A stretch of DNA of 64,000 nucleotides, from the NCBI RefSeq assembly GCF_950295315.1, contig NW_026647274.1:1-64000 (forward strand), written 5' to 3'. Source of the DNA: Erinaceus europaeus (Eukaryota; Chordata; Mammalia; Eulipotyphla; Erinaceidae). Positions within the stretch are counted from its first letter, which is position 1, and every line of letters starts with the position of its first letter. Below, in pieces: positions 41,990 to 52,856 of this stretch. Below the pieces are notes generated by a model that searched no databases, was not told the DNA's origin, and was given only the letters and a program-made list of their open reading frames with translations. The position numbers were made by a program, and so were the translations under genes.

Positions 41990-42800
41990 CCTTCTGGGGG
42001 CGGTAGGTGGGAGGGCCTGGCTTGGGTGACCAGACCGTGGGACCCCCGGGTGGTAACTGGAGGACGTCACTTGGACTCTGGGAACTCGACCCAGAGCAGA
42101 CCTCCGCCGGCCGAGGGTGGTGGAGCCGGGATGGCCAGGCCCTGGGAGGCCCCGGGCTTTGCGTCCTTCGGGAATGGCTAGCACTGGGGAGAGTGGAGGG
42201 GCAAGTGGGCATACGGGGCCGAGCCGGGCCTCCCTTGGAAACCGCGTTGAGTTTTGTTAGCCAAGGGGGGCCGGGGCGCTGCGGCCCAGATACCTGGGTC
42301 TGGCAGACGCAGAGGTGCCCTATGCAAATGGTCCACCATTAAGGGAAGAAAGAAACACTTCAAATGGCCCTTTGTAACCTTCTATAGAAAACCGAGGTAT
42401 TCTGCATGACAAAGCACAATTAAGCTTTCTATTCAGGAGTTCTGCAGCTGGTAGCCCATTGGGAAAGTGGGAGGAAACAGCGAATATATTAATAGTGTGG
42501 CAAAAGTTTTTGTGTGTGCGTGTCCTTTTCTGGGTCTCGGCTGGGAAGGGGCGGAGGGTGGAACGAAGGAGGCTCCGCCTTGGATCCGCGCCACAGGAAC
42601 CACAGCGCCCCTGTCCGAAAGGAGGACCCCTCCAGTCTGCCGGCCAGGACACTGAATGGCTGAGGCGACCGGACCCGGCGCGCCCCACTGGCCTGGGAGG
42701 ACTCGCGGGCGCCAGTCCCGGAGCGGGGCGGGGCGGGGCGGGACGCGTGCCCCGGCCTAACCTCCATCCCCCCCCCCCCCCGTCTCGCCCCCTCCCCCCA
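41990..42800. promoter_or_regulatory. second CpG-rich block, possible promoter
   Basis: Two CpG-dense patches (42000-42300 and 42540-42790). They have tandem GC boxes (GGGGCGGGGCGGGGCGGGAC at about 42724), a CRE-like GGACGTCAC and CGGCGCGCCCC, about 7.5 kb past the end of GSX2. No exon with convincing coding content accompanies it. It could be a promoter of a non-coding RNA or a distal CpG-island regulatory element. Confidence 0.5.
42300..42530. promoter_or_regulatory. candidate enhancer with octamer, between the two CpG patches
   Basis: CTATGCAAATGGTCC holds an exact ATGCAAAT POU octamer. Further words are CACAATTAAGC, TATATTAATAGTG and CTTCAAATGGCC. AT-rich island inside GC-rich flanks. 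Confidence 0.4.
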
Positions 42801-42829
42801 TGATCCAGAGAAGCCGAAGGGAGTCTCAA

Positions 42830-43250
42830 GGCTGAGAGCTCATCTGAGATGCCAGGCCAGGTGGGGCCTGAGAGAGCTCACTCCTAGAAGAGGCCAGGTT
42901 CTCCACTCAGCTTCAATCTTCTTCCCCTTCCTTGAATTTCTCCTAAACAACCATTCAGTTTTAGGGTTCCTACTTTTCTGATTGTCACTGGTCTCTCTAC
43001 ATCCATCTCTTCCCATCTTGCTCATGCAGGCAGACACTGTCCTTTGTGACTGGCAGCATTTTCTCTCTTCCCTGCGTCACCCACACCCAGACTCTGGCCT
43101 CTGAGTGCCATTTGGATAGGATGAGTGAGTGACATGGCCAACAGAGTATGTAACCTGAGGCTAGAGAAGGAGTGGGGTATTGATCAGGGCAAGCTGTATT
43201 GCTCCAGTTCTGGCAGTTGTTGCTACAGTACTTTCTAGAAATCCCCTTCT
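42830..43250. other. unique sequence, nothing recognised
   Basis: No repeat and no supported frame. It forms the right edge of the SINE-free block. Confidence 0.4.
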
Positions 43251-43254
43251 CTGT

Positions 43255-43930
43255 TTTGGAAAAAGCTAGGAAGTCTATTTTAGGTATATTTCAAGGGGTC
43301 CATGACTTTACTAATTTTTGCCTGAACCTAACAGCTAACATGCAGGTAGGCTAAAGGTATTGTTGGGGGAGATGGTGTCAGAGTTGGATATAGGAATAGA
43401 AAGCTGAATCAGGACAAAGAGTAGCTCCCAGATATGGGAAAAGTATATAAACACCATTAATTGTAGACCATATCGATCTGATCTGCTAAATTCTTTCCTT
43501 TAGTTTCCTATTAAGCAATTTGTTCTGCTTTATATCTTAATAATTTTCAGTCACCAAGTTGCAGTTGCTACCTTGACGTCAACCTGACATCCCTCGGCAA
43601 ATGATCTCATCGATGAGTCCTGGAACCCCACCTTGTTAGAACCCTGCCCCACTAGGGAAAGATAGAAACAGGCTAAGAGTATGGATCAACCTGTCAATGT
43701 CCATGTCCAGTGAAGAAGCAATTACAGAAGCCAGACTTCCCACCTTCTGCACCCCATAGTGATTCTAGCTCCATACTCCCAGAGAGATAAAGAATAGGAA
43801 GGCTTCCAATGGAGGGTATGGGGTATGGGGACTGGTAGTGGGATTTGTATGAAATTGTAGCCTTCTTATCCTACAATCTTGTCAATCATCATTAAATCAA
43901 TAATAATAATAATAATAATAATGAAGAAGA
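43255..43930 (+). mobile_element. R-family copy with 5' inversion
   Basis: 43265-43445 matches the R family in inverted orientation (GGTATATTTCAAGGGGTCCA, CATGACTTTACTAATTTTTG). From about 43470 the same family continues in forward orientation (CACCAAGTTGCAGTTGCTAC, GAAGCAATTACAGAAGCCAG, CTCCATACTCCCAGAGAG) to the 3' end and an (AAT)n tail. This is the layout of twin-primed LINE insertions. Confidence 0.7.
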
Positions 43931-43984
43931 ACCCCCTTTTCTACTGGGAACCTCTTTTCCAGGCTCTAATTATTTCCCTCCATT

Positions 43985-44185
43985 TCTTTGGTAAGATATA
44001 TAGAGAAAGGAGATAAGATCTACTGAGAGAGGAGGGGAAGATAGAGAGGAAGAGAGACACCTACAATACTGCCTCACTGCTCTTGAAGCTTCCCCCCTAC
44101 ACATTGGAACTGAGGTTTTAATCTAGGCCCTTGAAGTTGAACCCAGGTCCAGCTAAATGTATCACTGCTCCCACCTCCCAATCCT
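43985..44185 (-). mobile_element. SINE class B, diverged
   Basis: GAAGATAGAGAGGAAGAGAG, GCTCTTGAAGCTTCCCCCCT and TGAACCCAGGTCCAGC in - strand B order. Confidence 0.65.
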
Positions 44186-44880
44186 TAGTGCTCTCATGGA
44201 AAAGGGTAGAAATAACCCTCAGCTTCTACACTCTCCAGGCTTAGCCCAATGAATATCTCTGCAAATAGTCACTTCCTTGAAAGAGTTTCTCCAAAAATCC
44301 CAGCTCAAAGTGTTTGTCTAGTGAGTGACCACCAGTGTTGTGCTGAAGTCAGCCTCTTCTGTAACAGCCAGGCACACTGTCTTATCTTTGTTGTGGCACC
44401 TATTGCATAGGAACTTTGTCCACCAACCCACCCAGCACTGACTTATTAGGAATGCTTCCTTGTATTGGATCAGAATCTTCCTTAGTAATTTCTTTCTTGC
44501 CACCAGGGCTTCTCTGGGCTTCATGTTTGCATTCATTGTTCCACCATTCCTTTTGATATTTCTCCCTCCCTCCCTCCCTCCCCCTCTTTCTCTTACTCTC
44601 TCTCATTAACTCTCTCTTTTCCCATAAAAATTATAAAAGAATAGTCTGCCAACTCACATATGCCTGGTAACAGTTGTGTTCCCTCTGACCAGAATGAAAA
44701 AAACCTCCTGACAGGGCTCTTTTCATTTTGGCAAAGAATTCTCAGGATATTGCCTCAATAACAGGGCAAAATTATCTCTAGATTAAAGGCTACTTATGTT
44801 TTTACCTAACAAGTCTTAAAAGCAAGGCTTAACAGGATTAAACTCTTTCAAAGTAACCCAAACTGCATCCTAAAGTTTAA
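44186..44880. other. unique sequence with (CCCT)n run
   Basis: A CTCC-rich stretch at 44564-44584 and CTCTCT words. No gene-like content was recognised. Confidence 0.4.
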
Positions 44881-45490
44881 AAATATTTAAAGAATCAGTT
44901 ACTACTCAAGAAATAGAAAAAGACACAATGAAGTGGAAAGATATTCCATGTTCATGGGTTGGAAGAATTAACATCATTAAAATGAATATACTACCCAAAG
45001 CCATATACAAATTTAATGCTTTCCCCATCAAGAGCCCAGCCATATTTTTTAGGAGAGTAGAACAAATGCTATAAATGTTTATCTGGAACCAGAAAAGACC
45101 TAGAAATGCCAAAACAATCTTGGGAAGAAAGAACAGAACTGGGAGCATCCCACTCCCAGATCTCAAATTGTATTATAGGGCCATTGTCATCAAAACTGCT
45201 TGGTACTGGAACATGAATAGACACACTGACCAGTGGAATCGAATTGAGAGCCCAGAAGTAAGCCCCCACACCTACGGACATCTAATGTTTGACAAAGGTG
45301 CCCAGAATATTAAGTGGGGAAAGGGGAATCTCTTCAACAAATGGTGTTGGAGAAAATGGGTTGAAAGATGAAGAAGAATGAAACTGAACCACTATATTTC
45401 ACCAAACTCAAAAGTAAATTCCAAGTGGGTCAAGGACTTGGATGTTAGACCAGAAACTATCAGATACTTAGAGGAAAATATTGACAGAAC
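44880..45490 (+). mobile_element. L1 ORF2 3' region fragment
   Basis: Translates to late ORF2 text such as [15 protein letters not shown] (preceded by a stop), [36 protein letters not shown] and [20 protein letters not shown]. 5'-truncated and interrupted at 45490 by an inverted A SINE. Confidence 0.92.
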
Positions 45491-45795
45491 TCTTTTTTTA
45501 ATTTAAATTATTTATTTATTATCCCTTTTGTTGACCTTGTTGTCTTTTTATTGTTGTTGTAGTTATTATTGTTGTTAATTGATGTTGTCATTGTTAGATA
45601 GGACAGAGAGAAATGGAAAGAAGAGGGGAAGACAGAGAAGGTGAGAGAAAGATAGACACCTGCAGACTTGCTTCACCACCTGCAGAGTGATTCCCCTGCA
45701 GGTGGGGAGCCGGGGGCTTGAACCAGGATCCTTATGTTGGTCCTTGCGCTTTGCGCCATGTACACTTAACCCGCTGCGCTACCACCCGCCTCCCG
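45491..45795 (-). mobile_element. SINE class A inside L1, with TSD
   Basis: Inserted on the - strand; CAGAACT flanks it on both sides (45484-45490 and 45798-45804). It forms part of the left arm of a large inverted repeat. Confidence 0.92.
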
Positions 45796-45897
45796 GCAGA
45801 ACTGATTTTAAAGACATCTTCAATGAAACGAATCCAATTACAAAGAAGACTTAGGCAAATATAAACCTATGGGACTACATCAAATAAAAAAGCTTCT
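45796..45897 (+). mobile_element. L1 ORF2 fragment, continuation
   Basis: GATTTTAAAGACATCTTCAA and GGGACTACATCAAATAAAAA continue the ORF2 sequence cut at 45490. Confidence 0.85.
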
Positions 45898-46207
45898 GGC
45901 AGTTGAGTGGTAGTGCAGTGGGTTAAGTGCAGGTGGCGCGAAGCACAAGGACTGGTGTAAGGATCCCAGTTTGAGCCTCAGACTCCCCACCTGCTGGGGA
46001 GTCGGGGAGTCGCTTCACAGGTAGTAAAGCAGGTCTGCAGATTTCTATCTTTCTCTCACCTTCTCTGTCTTCCTCTCCTCTCTCCATTTCTCTCTGTCCT
46101 ATCTAACAATGACAACATCAATTAACAACAATAATAACTACAACAACAATAAAAACACAACAAGGTCAACAAAAGGGAAAATAAATAAATAAAAAATTTA
46201 AATTAAA
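45898..46207 (+). mobile_element. SINE class A, right arm of inverted repeat
   Basis: It shares with the 45491 copy unusual features: TTGACCTTGTTG, AATTGATGTTGTCATTGTTAG and the L1 junction TTTTTTTAATTTAAATT. So it is a duplicate of that insertion rather than an independent one. Confidence 0.9.
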
Positions 46208-46560
46208 AAAAGAATTTTGCCAATATTTTCCTATAAGTATCTGATAGTTTCTGGTCTAACATCCAAGTCCTTGACCCACCTGGAATTTACTTTTGAGTTT
46301 GGTAAAATATAGTGGTTCAGTTTCATTCTTCTGCATCTTTCAACCCATTTTTTCCAACACCATTTGTTGAAGAGATTCCCCTTTCCCCATTTAATATACT
46401 GGGCACCTTTGTCAAACATTAGATGTCCATAGGTGTGGGGGCTGACTTTCCACATAACCTATTGTTATGTGGAAAACTGAGAAATGTGATATAGAAAGTA
46501 TTGTATTTACTGTTGAGTATAAAACATTAATTCCCCAATAAAGAAATTAAAAAATATATT
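46208..46560 (+). mobile_element. L1 3' end with 5' inversion
   Basis: 46208-46446 is L1 ORF2 in inverted orientation (- strand frame [20 protein letters not shown]) and duplicates 45257-45490. 46476-46560 is the L1 3' terminus in forward orientation, ending AATTCCCCAATAAAGAAATT plus A tail. Confidence 0.88.
46447..46475. repeat. 12-bp palindrome with 5-base loop
   Basis: TTTCCACATAAC, loop CTATT, GTTATGTGGAAA: perfect 12-bp arms exactly at the L1 inversion breakpoint. Confidence 0.93.
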
Positions 46561-46574
46561 TAAAAGATCAGTTC

Positions 46575-46650
46575 AGTGAATCTCAGTTCAATCCACAGCA
46601 TTACTTGTGCCAGTGTTATGTTCTCTCTCCCCATATATGAACAAATAATA
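46575..46650 (+). mobile_element. SINE class C/D 3' remnant
   Basis: AGTTCAATCCACAGCATTAC, TTGTGCCAGTGTTATGTTC and a short A-rich end. Confidence 0.45.
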
Positions 46651-46658
46651 TCTTTAGG

Positions 46659-46806
46659 GATTTCAAATTAGCTCAGTTGTATAGTGCATAACTCAGGCTT
46701 GAGTCTGGAGCTTCAGTATTGTGATTCTTCTTCTTCTTTTCCCTTTCTGCCATTCTGTCTCTGTCCCTTTCCCTCTCTATTTCTCTCTCTCTCTAGCAAC
46801 AATAAG
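46659..46806 (+). mobile_element. SINE class E
   Basis: GGGATTTCAAATTAGCTCAG, AGGCTTGAGTCTGGAGC, a TTCTTCTTCTTTTCCC pyrimidine body, and the end TCTAGCAACAATAAG. Confidence 0.6.
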
Positions 46807-47099
46807 GACTGCCCCACTTTCTGAAGGGAGGTTGGGTCAGCCTACTCTGCCACTCAAGGAAGACTGGTCCTATAGGAGTGCAGCCTAGAAGGTTCCCAGC
46901 TCTGATCATGGACTGCGAGTTCAGACTCACAAGGACTAGAGGCTTTACAGGCTCCTTTAAACATGAAGATAGACGGGCCGTGGGGTCAGCTCAGTGTGGT
47001 TAACAATGAATTGTATTTACATTTTTTTCTTCAAGCTTTGGAGTTATTCTATGCCCTAATCTAGCTTTCAAGTTCTATTCTCAACTCTGACACACTCCT
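46807..47099 (+). mobile_element. R-family copy, 5' part
   Basis: GGTCAGCCTACTCTGCCACT, GAAGACTGGTCCTATAGGAG, GTGTGGTTAACAATGAATTG, TCTAGCTTTCAAGTTCTATT. Continues after the LTR at about 47875. Confidence 0.75.
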
Positions 47100-47874
47100 T
47101 GTGGGGCTATGTGAAAGCTTGGTAGAGCTTAGGGGAGCTCTCCCATCCTTGGATGGAGGTCTGGAAAGACACCCCACTTGTTAGCCTCTCTCCTTATAGA
47201 GATGAGCCAAGAGGAAAAGTGTCCCAGACTCAGTTTCTCCTTGTTAGTCTCTCAAGCTCACAGAATGCCTACTGCCTCTCATACTTAGTTCATTCTCTTG
47301 CTAGCAGACTAAGTGGCTGCTTGCTTCAAAGTTCATTCAAAGTTCACACATTCAGTATAACTTCACCTTTTGATCATATAGGAGAGCACACTCTATCATA
47401 CACTCCTGCCAGTACCCCGGCAGGGAGACCCCATATTCTATTTCCTTGTGTCCTTTGATATCTGTGATTTACATCAAGTTTTGTTTTTCTCCTTCTCTAC
47501 CTCACCTTACTGGTTTAACCCCTGTGCTTTTCTCAAATACCTTTGGATAATTAACTTGCCTGCATCATGAAAGCTAATTGTATTGATCTTTATGTATCTC
47601 ATCAATTCATGTCATACCAACCCCCTACCATGGGGGCAAGCTGACCTTTAAGAAACATGTAATTTCTGACATATGTGAAAAATGTTCTTTGTTTAACTCA
47701 GTATAAAATCCTGTACCCATCTCCAAATAAACGGATGTTCATACCAGAATATCTCCTGATGACTCTTTCTATTTCATGCAGTCACTAGAACTGGTGAGTG
47801 AGGGCTGGAGGCTTAAACCACCCCCCCTCTCGGGGTTTGAGCCACTCCACATGAGTGCCGGCAACTCCTCACAA
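47100..47874 (+). mobile_element. probable solo LTR in R-family copy
   Basis: About 775 bp beginning TGTGGGGCTATG and ending CTCCTCACA (TGTG(G/A)GG ends). It holds a TATA-like CAGTATAAAATCC at about 47700 and AATAAA in CCAAATAAACGG at about 47725, the spacing expected of U3-R-U5. R-family sequence resumes with TTTTTCTAGTCCACTTTCAT. No retroviral coding sequence. The TSD is not clear. Confidence 0.6.
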
Positions 47875-48381
47875 TTTTTCTAGTCCACTTTCATGTTAAC
47901 TAACAAGCTCTAGAAAAAATTACTAAAGTCATGGGCCCCTAGAAATATACCTAAATTGGGTATCCTAGCCTTTTCCATCCCCAGATCTTTATTCTCATCT
48001 GCTCTATTCCTACACTTTGGTTCCTGTTAAGCATTTTGTCCTGTTTACTATCTTACAGCCTTTTAGCCACCAACCATGTTAAAGATGCTACTATGATTCC
48101 ATCATGATCTTTCTGGCCAGATGACCTTGCCAACATGTCCAGTAACCTCTCCTCTCTATCCTATTAGGGAAAGATAGAAACAGGCTGGGGATATTGATCA
48201 ACCTGCCAATGCCCAGACCCAGCAGAGAAGCTATTATAAAAGCCAGAACTCCTTTCTTCTGCACCTTCAAAAGAATTTTGGTCCATACTCTTGGGGTAGT
48301 AGTGGGGGGAAGACAGGGGAAGGTCCTTAGGGCTCTAGACCTCAATTATATAGGGACTAGAAGCATTTATCACCAGGAATC

Positions 48382-48436
<55 letters not shown>

Positions 48437-48722
48437 CTTCACTGAAAAGGAAGCAAATCTGGAAAACACCAGAGGAAGTCAGGCACTATTCTGCTTATCT
48501 GAGAGAGAAAAAAAGGAAGGACACTCAGAAGTGAAGGCAGGAATTGGAATATAGATATAGAGATACAGATATAAAGTCAGCCATATCTATTACCTTGGGA
48601 GAACTATTGCAGTTTCCACTGGAGGGGGATAAGGACACAGAACTCTGGTGGTGGGAACACTGTAGAATTATACCCTTATTATCTTGTAATTTTGTAAATC
48701 ACTAATAAAAATAAAAAAACTT
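47875..48722 (+). mobile_element. R-family copy, 3' part
   Basis: GCATGGGCCCCTAGAAATAT-like block, CATCTGCTCTATTCCTACAC, GAAAGATAGAAACAGGCTGG, a (CA)n array, GGACACAGAACTCTGGTGGT and TTGTAAATCACTAATAAAAA at the end. Confidence 0.75.
48385..48431 (+). repeat. (CA)n microsatellite
   Basis: 47 bases of uninterrupted CA inside the R-family copy. Confidence 0.97.
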
Positions 48723-48754
48723 AGAACAGAAATAAACAATATTAAAACAATGTA

Positions 48755-49040
48755 ACTGGGAGCTGGGTGGTAGCACAGCAGGTTAAGTGCACATGGCACA
48801 AAGTGCAAAGACTGGCATAAGGATACTGGTTTAAACCCCTGGCTCCCTATCTGCAGGGGAGTGGCTTCACAGGTGGTGAAGCAGGTCTGCAGGTGTTTAT
48901 CTTTCTCTCCTCCTCTGTTTTCCCCTCCTCTCTCCATTTCTGTCTGTCCTATCCAACAATGATGACATAAATAACGACAACAATAACTACAACAATAAAA
49001 CAACAAGGGCAACAAAAGAGAAAATAATTAAGTAAAATAT
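48755..49040 (+). mobile_element. SINE class A
   Basis: GGGAGCTGGGTGGTAGCACA through GGCAACAAAAGAGAAAATAA. Complete. Confidence 0.92.
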
Positions 49041-49059
49041 AAAAAAACTATGTAAACCA

Positions 49060-50760
49060 CCAAAAAAAAAAATAATTAAAAATAAATGCCCATCTGGGGT
49101 TATACCCCAAGGACTCCATAACACCCAACCAAAAAGAGGTGTGTACTCCTATGTTCATAGCAGCACAATTCATAATAGCTAAAACCTGGAAGCAACCCAG
49201 GTGCCCAACAACAGATGAATGGCTGAGAAAGCTGTGGTATATATACACAATGGAATACTATGCAGCTATCAAGAACAATGAACTCACCTTCTCTGACCCA
49301 TCTTGGACAGAGCTAGAAGGAATTATGTTAAGTGGACTAAGTCAGAAAGTTAAAGATGAGTATGGGATGATCCCACTCATCAACAGAAGCTGACTTAGAA
49401 GATTTGAAAGGGAAACTAAAAGCAGGACCTGATCAAATTGTAAGTAGGGCACCAAAGTAAAAACCCAGTGGTGAGGGGTAGACATGTAGCTTCCTGGGCC
49501 AGTGGGGGGTGGGAATGGGCGGGTGGGATGGGTCACGGTCCTTTGGTGATGGGAATGGTGTTTATGTACACTCCTAGCAAAATGTAGACATATAAATCAG
49601 TAGTTAATTAATATGAGAGGGGGAAATCAATTGTATGTCTCAAAGGTTCTCAAAAGACAAACTGAATCTTTTTAATAGATAGGCTACGTATTTGATATGC
49701 GGACTCTCTCAAAAGCCTAGACCAAGTAGATTAGAAGCTTCCAATAGCACAGCTATATACAAGATACTGGGTACTGTACAGCAAACCATAACAAAGGGAC
49801 TTTTCAAAGTTAACCCAATTAACAAATAATGTGTGGGTAATATTAACTATTGATTGTCTTTTTGAACCCTAAGACAGCAGGAACCTCACATCTTCACTAT
49901 AGAGCCCCTACTTCCCCCAGTCCTGGCACCCTTGGATAGGGCTCACTTTCCCGTATGCTTCTCCCAATCCATACCAAATAATATTGCATCCGCCGATCAC
50001 AACCTAACCAAAGCAACGATTGCCATCTCAACATGCTTCACCTCAGAGTGTATCCAGAGACTTCACGTGTGGAATGACAACCCTTCAGCTTCATTACTCG
50101 GGTGAGACCTTTCCTTTTATAGTACACTCTAATTTCATCTCAGGTAGTTCACTTTCTAACAAAGTCCCATAACCTAGACATACACCAGTTTCTGTGAGAG
50201 AGAGCGTATGTGCACACGTATCCATAAACTACTGCAAAATATATACCTGAAAGCAGGATTACACTAGAGTTTGCAGTGAGTACCTCCCCAACACTTCCTC
50301 TCCACTATTCCAATCTTGGGATCCATGTTTGCTCAACAAATTGATTGGCTTTGTATGTTAACTCTCTTTTCAATCACCAGGTTCCAGATGCCACCAGGAT
50401 GCTGGCTAGGCTTCCCTGGATTGAGGACCCCACCAATGTGTCCTGGAGCTCAGCTTCCCCAGAGACACACCTGACTAGGGAAAGAGAGAGGCAGACTGGG
50501 AGTATGGACCGACCAGTCAACACCCATGTTCAGCAGGGAAGCAATTACAGAAGCCAGACCTTCTACCTTCTGCAACCCTCAACGACCCTGGGTCCATGCT
50601 CCCAGAGGGCTAGAGAATGGGAAGGCTATCATGGGAGAGGGTGGGTTATGGGGATTGGGTGGTGGGAATTGTGTGGAGTTGTACCCCTCCTACCTTATGC
50701 CTTTGTTCACTAATCCTTTCTTAAATTAAAAATTTAAATAAAAAAAAAATAAAAAATAAA
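49060..50760 (+). mobile_element. L1 ORF2 end plus long 3' region
   Basis: 49139-49393 encodes the last residues of L1 ORF2 (FIAAQFIIAKTWKQPRCPTT, WYIYTMEYYAAIKNNELTF). It is followed by a GGGAATGGTGTTTATGTACA 3' UTR-type block at 49550 and, after about 750 bases of unassigned sequence, by the R-family 3' terminus (50370-50725) and an A-rich end. It may be one long L1 or two abutting insertions. Confidence 0.7.
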
Positions 50761-50865
50761 AAGAAAAAAAAAAAAAATAAATGCCCATCTGGGTTTTAAT
50801 CCTGGCACTTTTTCATATGGTCAATTGTTTAACTTATTTATTTTATAGTTTTCTTTATCTTTTTA

Positions 50866-51136
50866 TATTAATTACTTAATTTATTTATTCTCTTTTGTTG
50901 CCCTTGTTTTATTGTTGTAGTTATTATTGTTGTTTTTATTGTTGGATAGGACAGAGAGAAATGGAGAGAGGAGGAGAAAATAGAGAGGGAAAGAGAAAGA
51001 CAGATACCTGCAGACCTGCTTCACCACTTGTGAAGCGACTCCACTGCAGGTGGGGACCTGGGGGCTTGAACTGGAATCCTTAAGCCAGTCCTTGCACTTT
51101 GTGCCACGTGTGCTTAACCCACTACGCTCCTGTCCC
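50866..51136 (-). mobile_element. SINE class A with TSD
   Basis: Complete - strand copy. AGTTTTCTTTATCT flanks it at about 50848 and 51139. Confidence 0.93.
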
Positions 51137-51154
51137 ACAGTTTTCTTTATCTAT

Positions 51155-51648
51155 ATGCAGTCTATAGTGTATTATCTGATTTACAGTATATCCTTAAAAT
51201 GAAAACCCAATGAGATAACACATTATAGATCTTTGCAAGTTAAAGGTGCTATTGAAATAATGAATTATGAGGAAAACCTTCCAAATCTCAACATCAGTGG
51301 GAGGACTGGAATTAAAAGGTTGAATCTCTAAACTTGCAGTAAACAAGATGAGCAGAGGTGTGCAGGGATTAAGACTATTAGTCTGAAGAGCTGCACTGTC
51401 AGGATGGAGAGCAGAAGCACCAGTATTTACAGCCTGCTTAGTAGAAGTCCTGTTGTTGTATAGTATGAAGTTCAATGTTCACATGGATTTTGTTTGCTCA
51501 TTGATGTTATTATTAAATGAAATTGAATTAAATGAGTTTAAATGAGGACCTGATATAGTTGTTTCTTTATTTTTAAAATAAATATATCTTTTGAAAACAC
51601 TTTGTTTATTTTACCATAATGAGAAAGATACAGTGAGAAAGATGGCAG
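51155..51648. other. unique sequence, nothing recognised
   Basis: AT-rich, with no supported frame or repeat. Confidence 0.4.
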
Positions 51649-51649
51649 A

Positions 51650-51715
51650 GACCAGAGCACTGCTCAACTCTAGTTAATGGTGGTGCTTAGAGCCTCAGGC
51701 TGTCTCTCTAGCCTA
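51650..51715 (-). mobile_element. SINE class D fragment
   Basis: CAGAGCACTGCTCAACTCTA, GGTGGTGCTTAGAGCCTCAG. Short internal deletion. Confidence 0.6.
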
Positions 51716-51719
51716 GATG

Positions 51720-52340
51720 TAGTTGTTTTCAATAAGGTCAGATCCTCTGCTTTCTACAATCTTGAGCAATCATCTTCATTCATGAAAACCTTTTCAGAGA
51801 GGGTGACCATAAACATGACCCATGTTTATGTGGTAGAGCGGAGGAAGGACTTGGATACAATAAAGTCCTACATTTGGTTCCTGGCATCAAATATGCAGGA
51901 GTAATCAGGCAATTTTCCTTCTTTCATAAATTAATAATTGAAAAATAAACAAGAAAACAAGTGCAAATCAAAAAGGGCAAATGCTTACATTTTCATGTGG
52001 ATGCTTACCAAAACTCCTCTGCTTATAGAATCTTTTCAAAGCCAGAAGAGATGTAGGTGGCATTTGGATGTAGTTTCAAAACAAAGTCAGCACACTTGGG
52101 GGACATGGAACAGGAGAACATCTCAAAAATTTAACCTCTGGTGCATATGACTCAGTTATAATGTAATAGGGGAATTACAAATTACTGAGTGGCAGAACTG
52201 ACTGACTTTGGGAGTTCTCAGAAGAGGATGGTTTATGACAGAAGAAAAGGAAACTGATGCCTACATAGAACATTGTTCAGGAATTCACAAATTAAGATTG
52301 ATGTTTGGAACGCCAATTTCCATACTTTGTATTGTTTCTC
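51720..52340. other. unique sequence, nothing recognised
   Basis: Short frames only; no repeat recognised. Confidence 0.4.
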
Positions 52341-52347
52341 TTTTCTT

Positions 52348-52500
52348 TCTTTCTTTTTTTAATATTTTATTTATTTCTGAGAAAGATAGGAGGAGAGAGA
52401 AAGAACCAGACATTACTCAGGCATATGTGCTGCCGGGGATCGAACTCGGGACCTCATGCTTGAGAGTCCAAAGCTTTATCACTGTACCACCTCCCGGAAC
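52348..52500 (-). mobile_element. SINE class C with TSD
   Basis: GTGCTGCCGGGGATCGAACT and CCTCATGCTTGAGAGTCC. TGTTTCTCTTTTCTT is repeated at about 52333 and 52503. Confidence 0.93.
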
Positions 52501-52856
52501 ACTGTTTCTCTTTTCTTAGCATGACAAGTCTTTCTCTTTTTATATCAAATCAGACACAGTGAGTTTAGTGAGTTTTGCTTTTTTCCTCACTTTTCCTCAC
52601 TGAAGATCTTTCAATAATAATTCATAGGCAAACAGAAAGAGGCACTAAACATATTTTAGTCACTTCTGAAAATTCAAAGGTAGAATTTGTTTTTAGGTAA
52701 AGTTTTATTCTCTCTATCTTTTAATGAATGCCCACGATTTGTCTTTTGTGATTACTCAAAGATCAAACAGCTCATACAATGTGTGCAAGTCAGCTTTCTG
52801 TATCCAGCAGGGTAGCCTGCTGCCTTGCCTTGATAGCTGTCAGCCTGCAATTAAGC

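Noticed and set aside
45075..45371. L1 ORF2 frame as a functional gene
   Set aside because: 5'-truncated, stop-containing and interrupted by a SINE.
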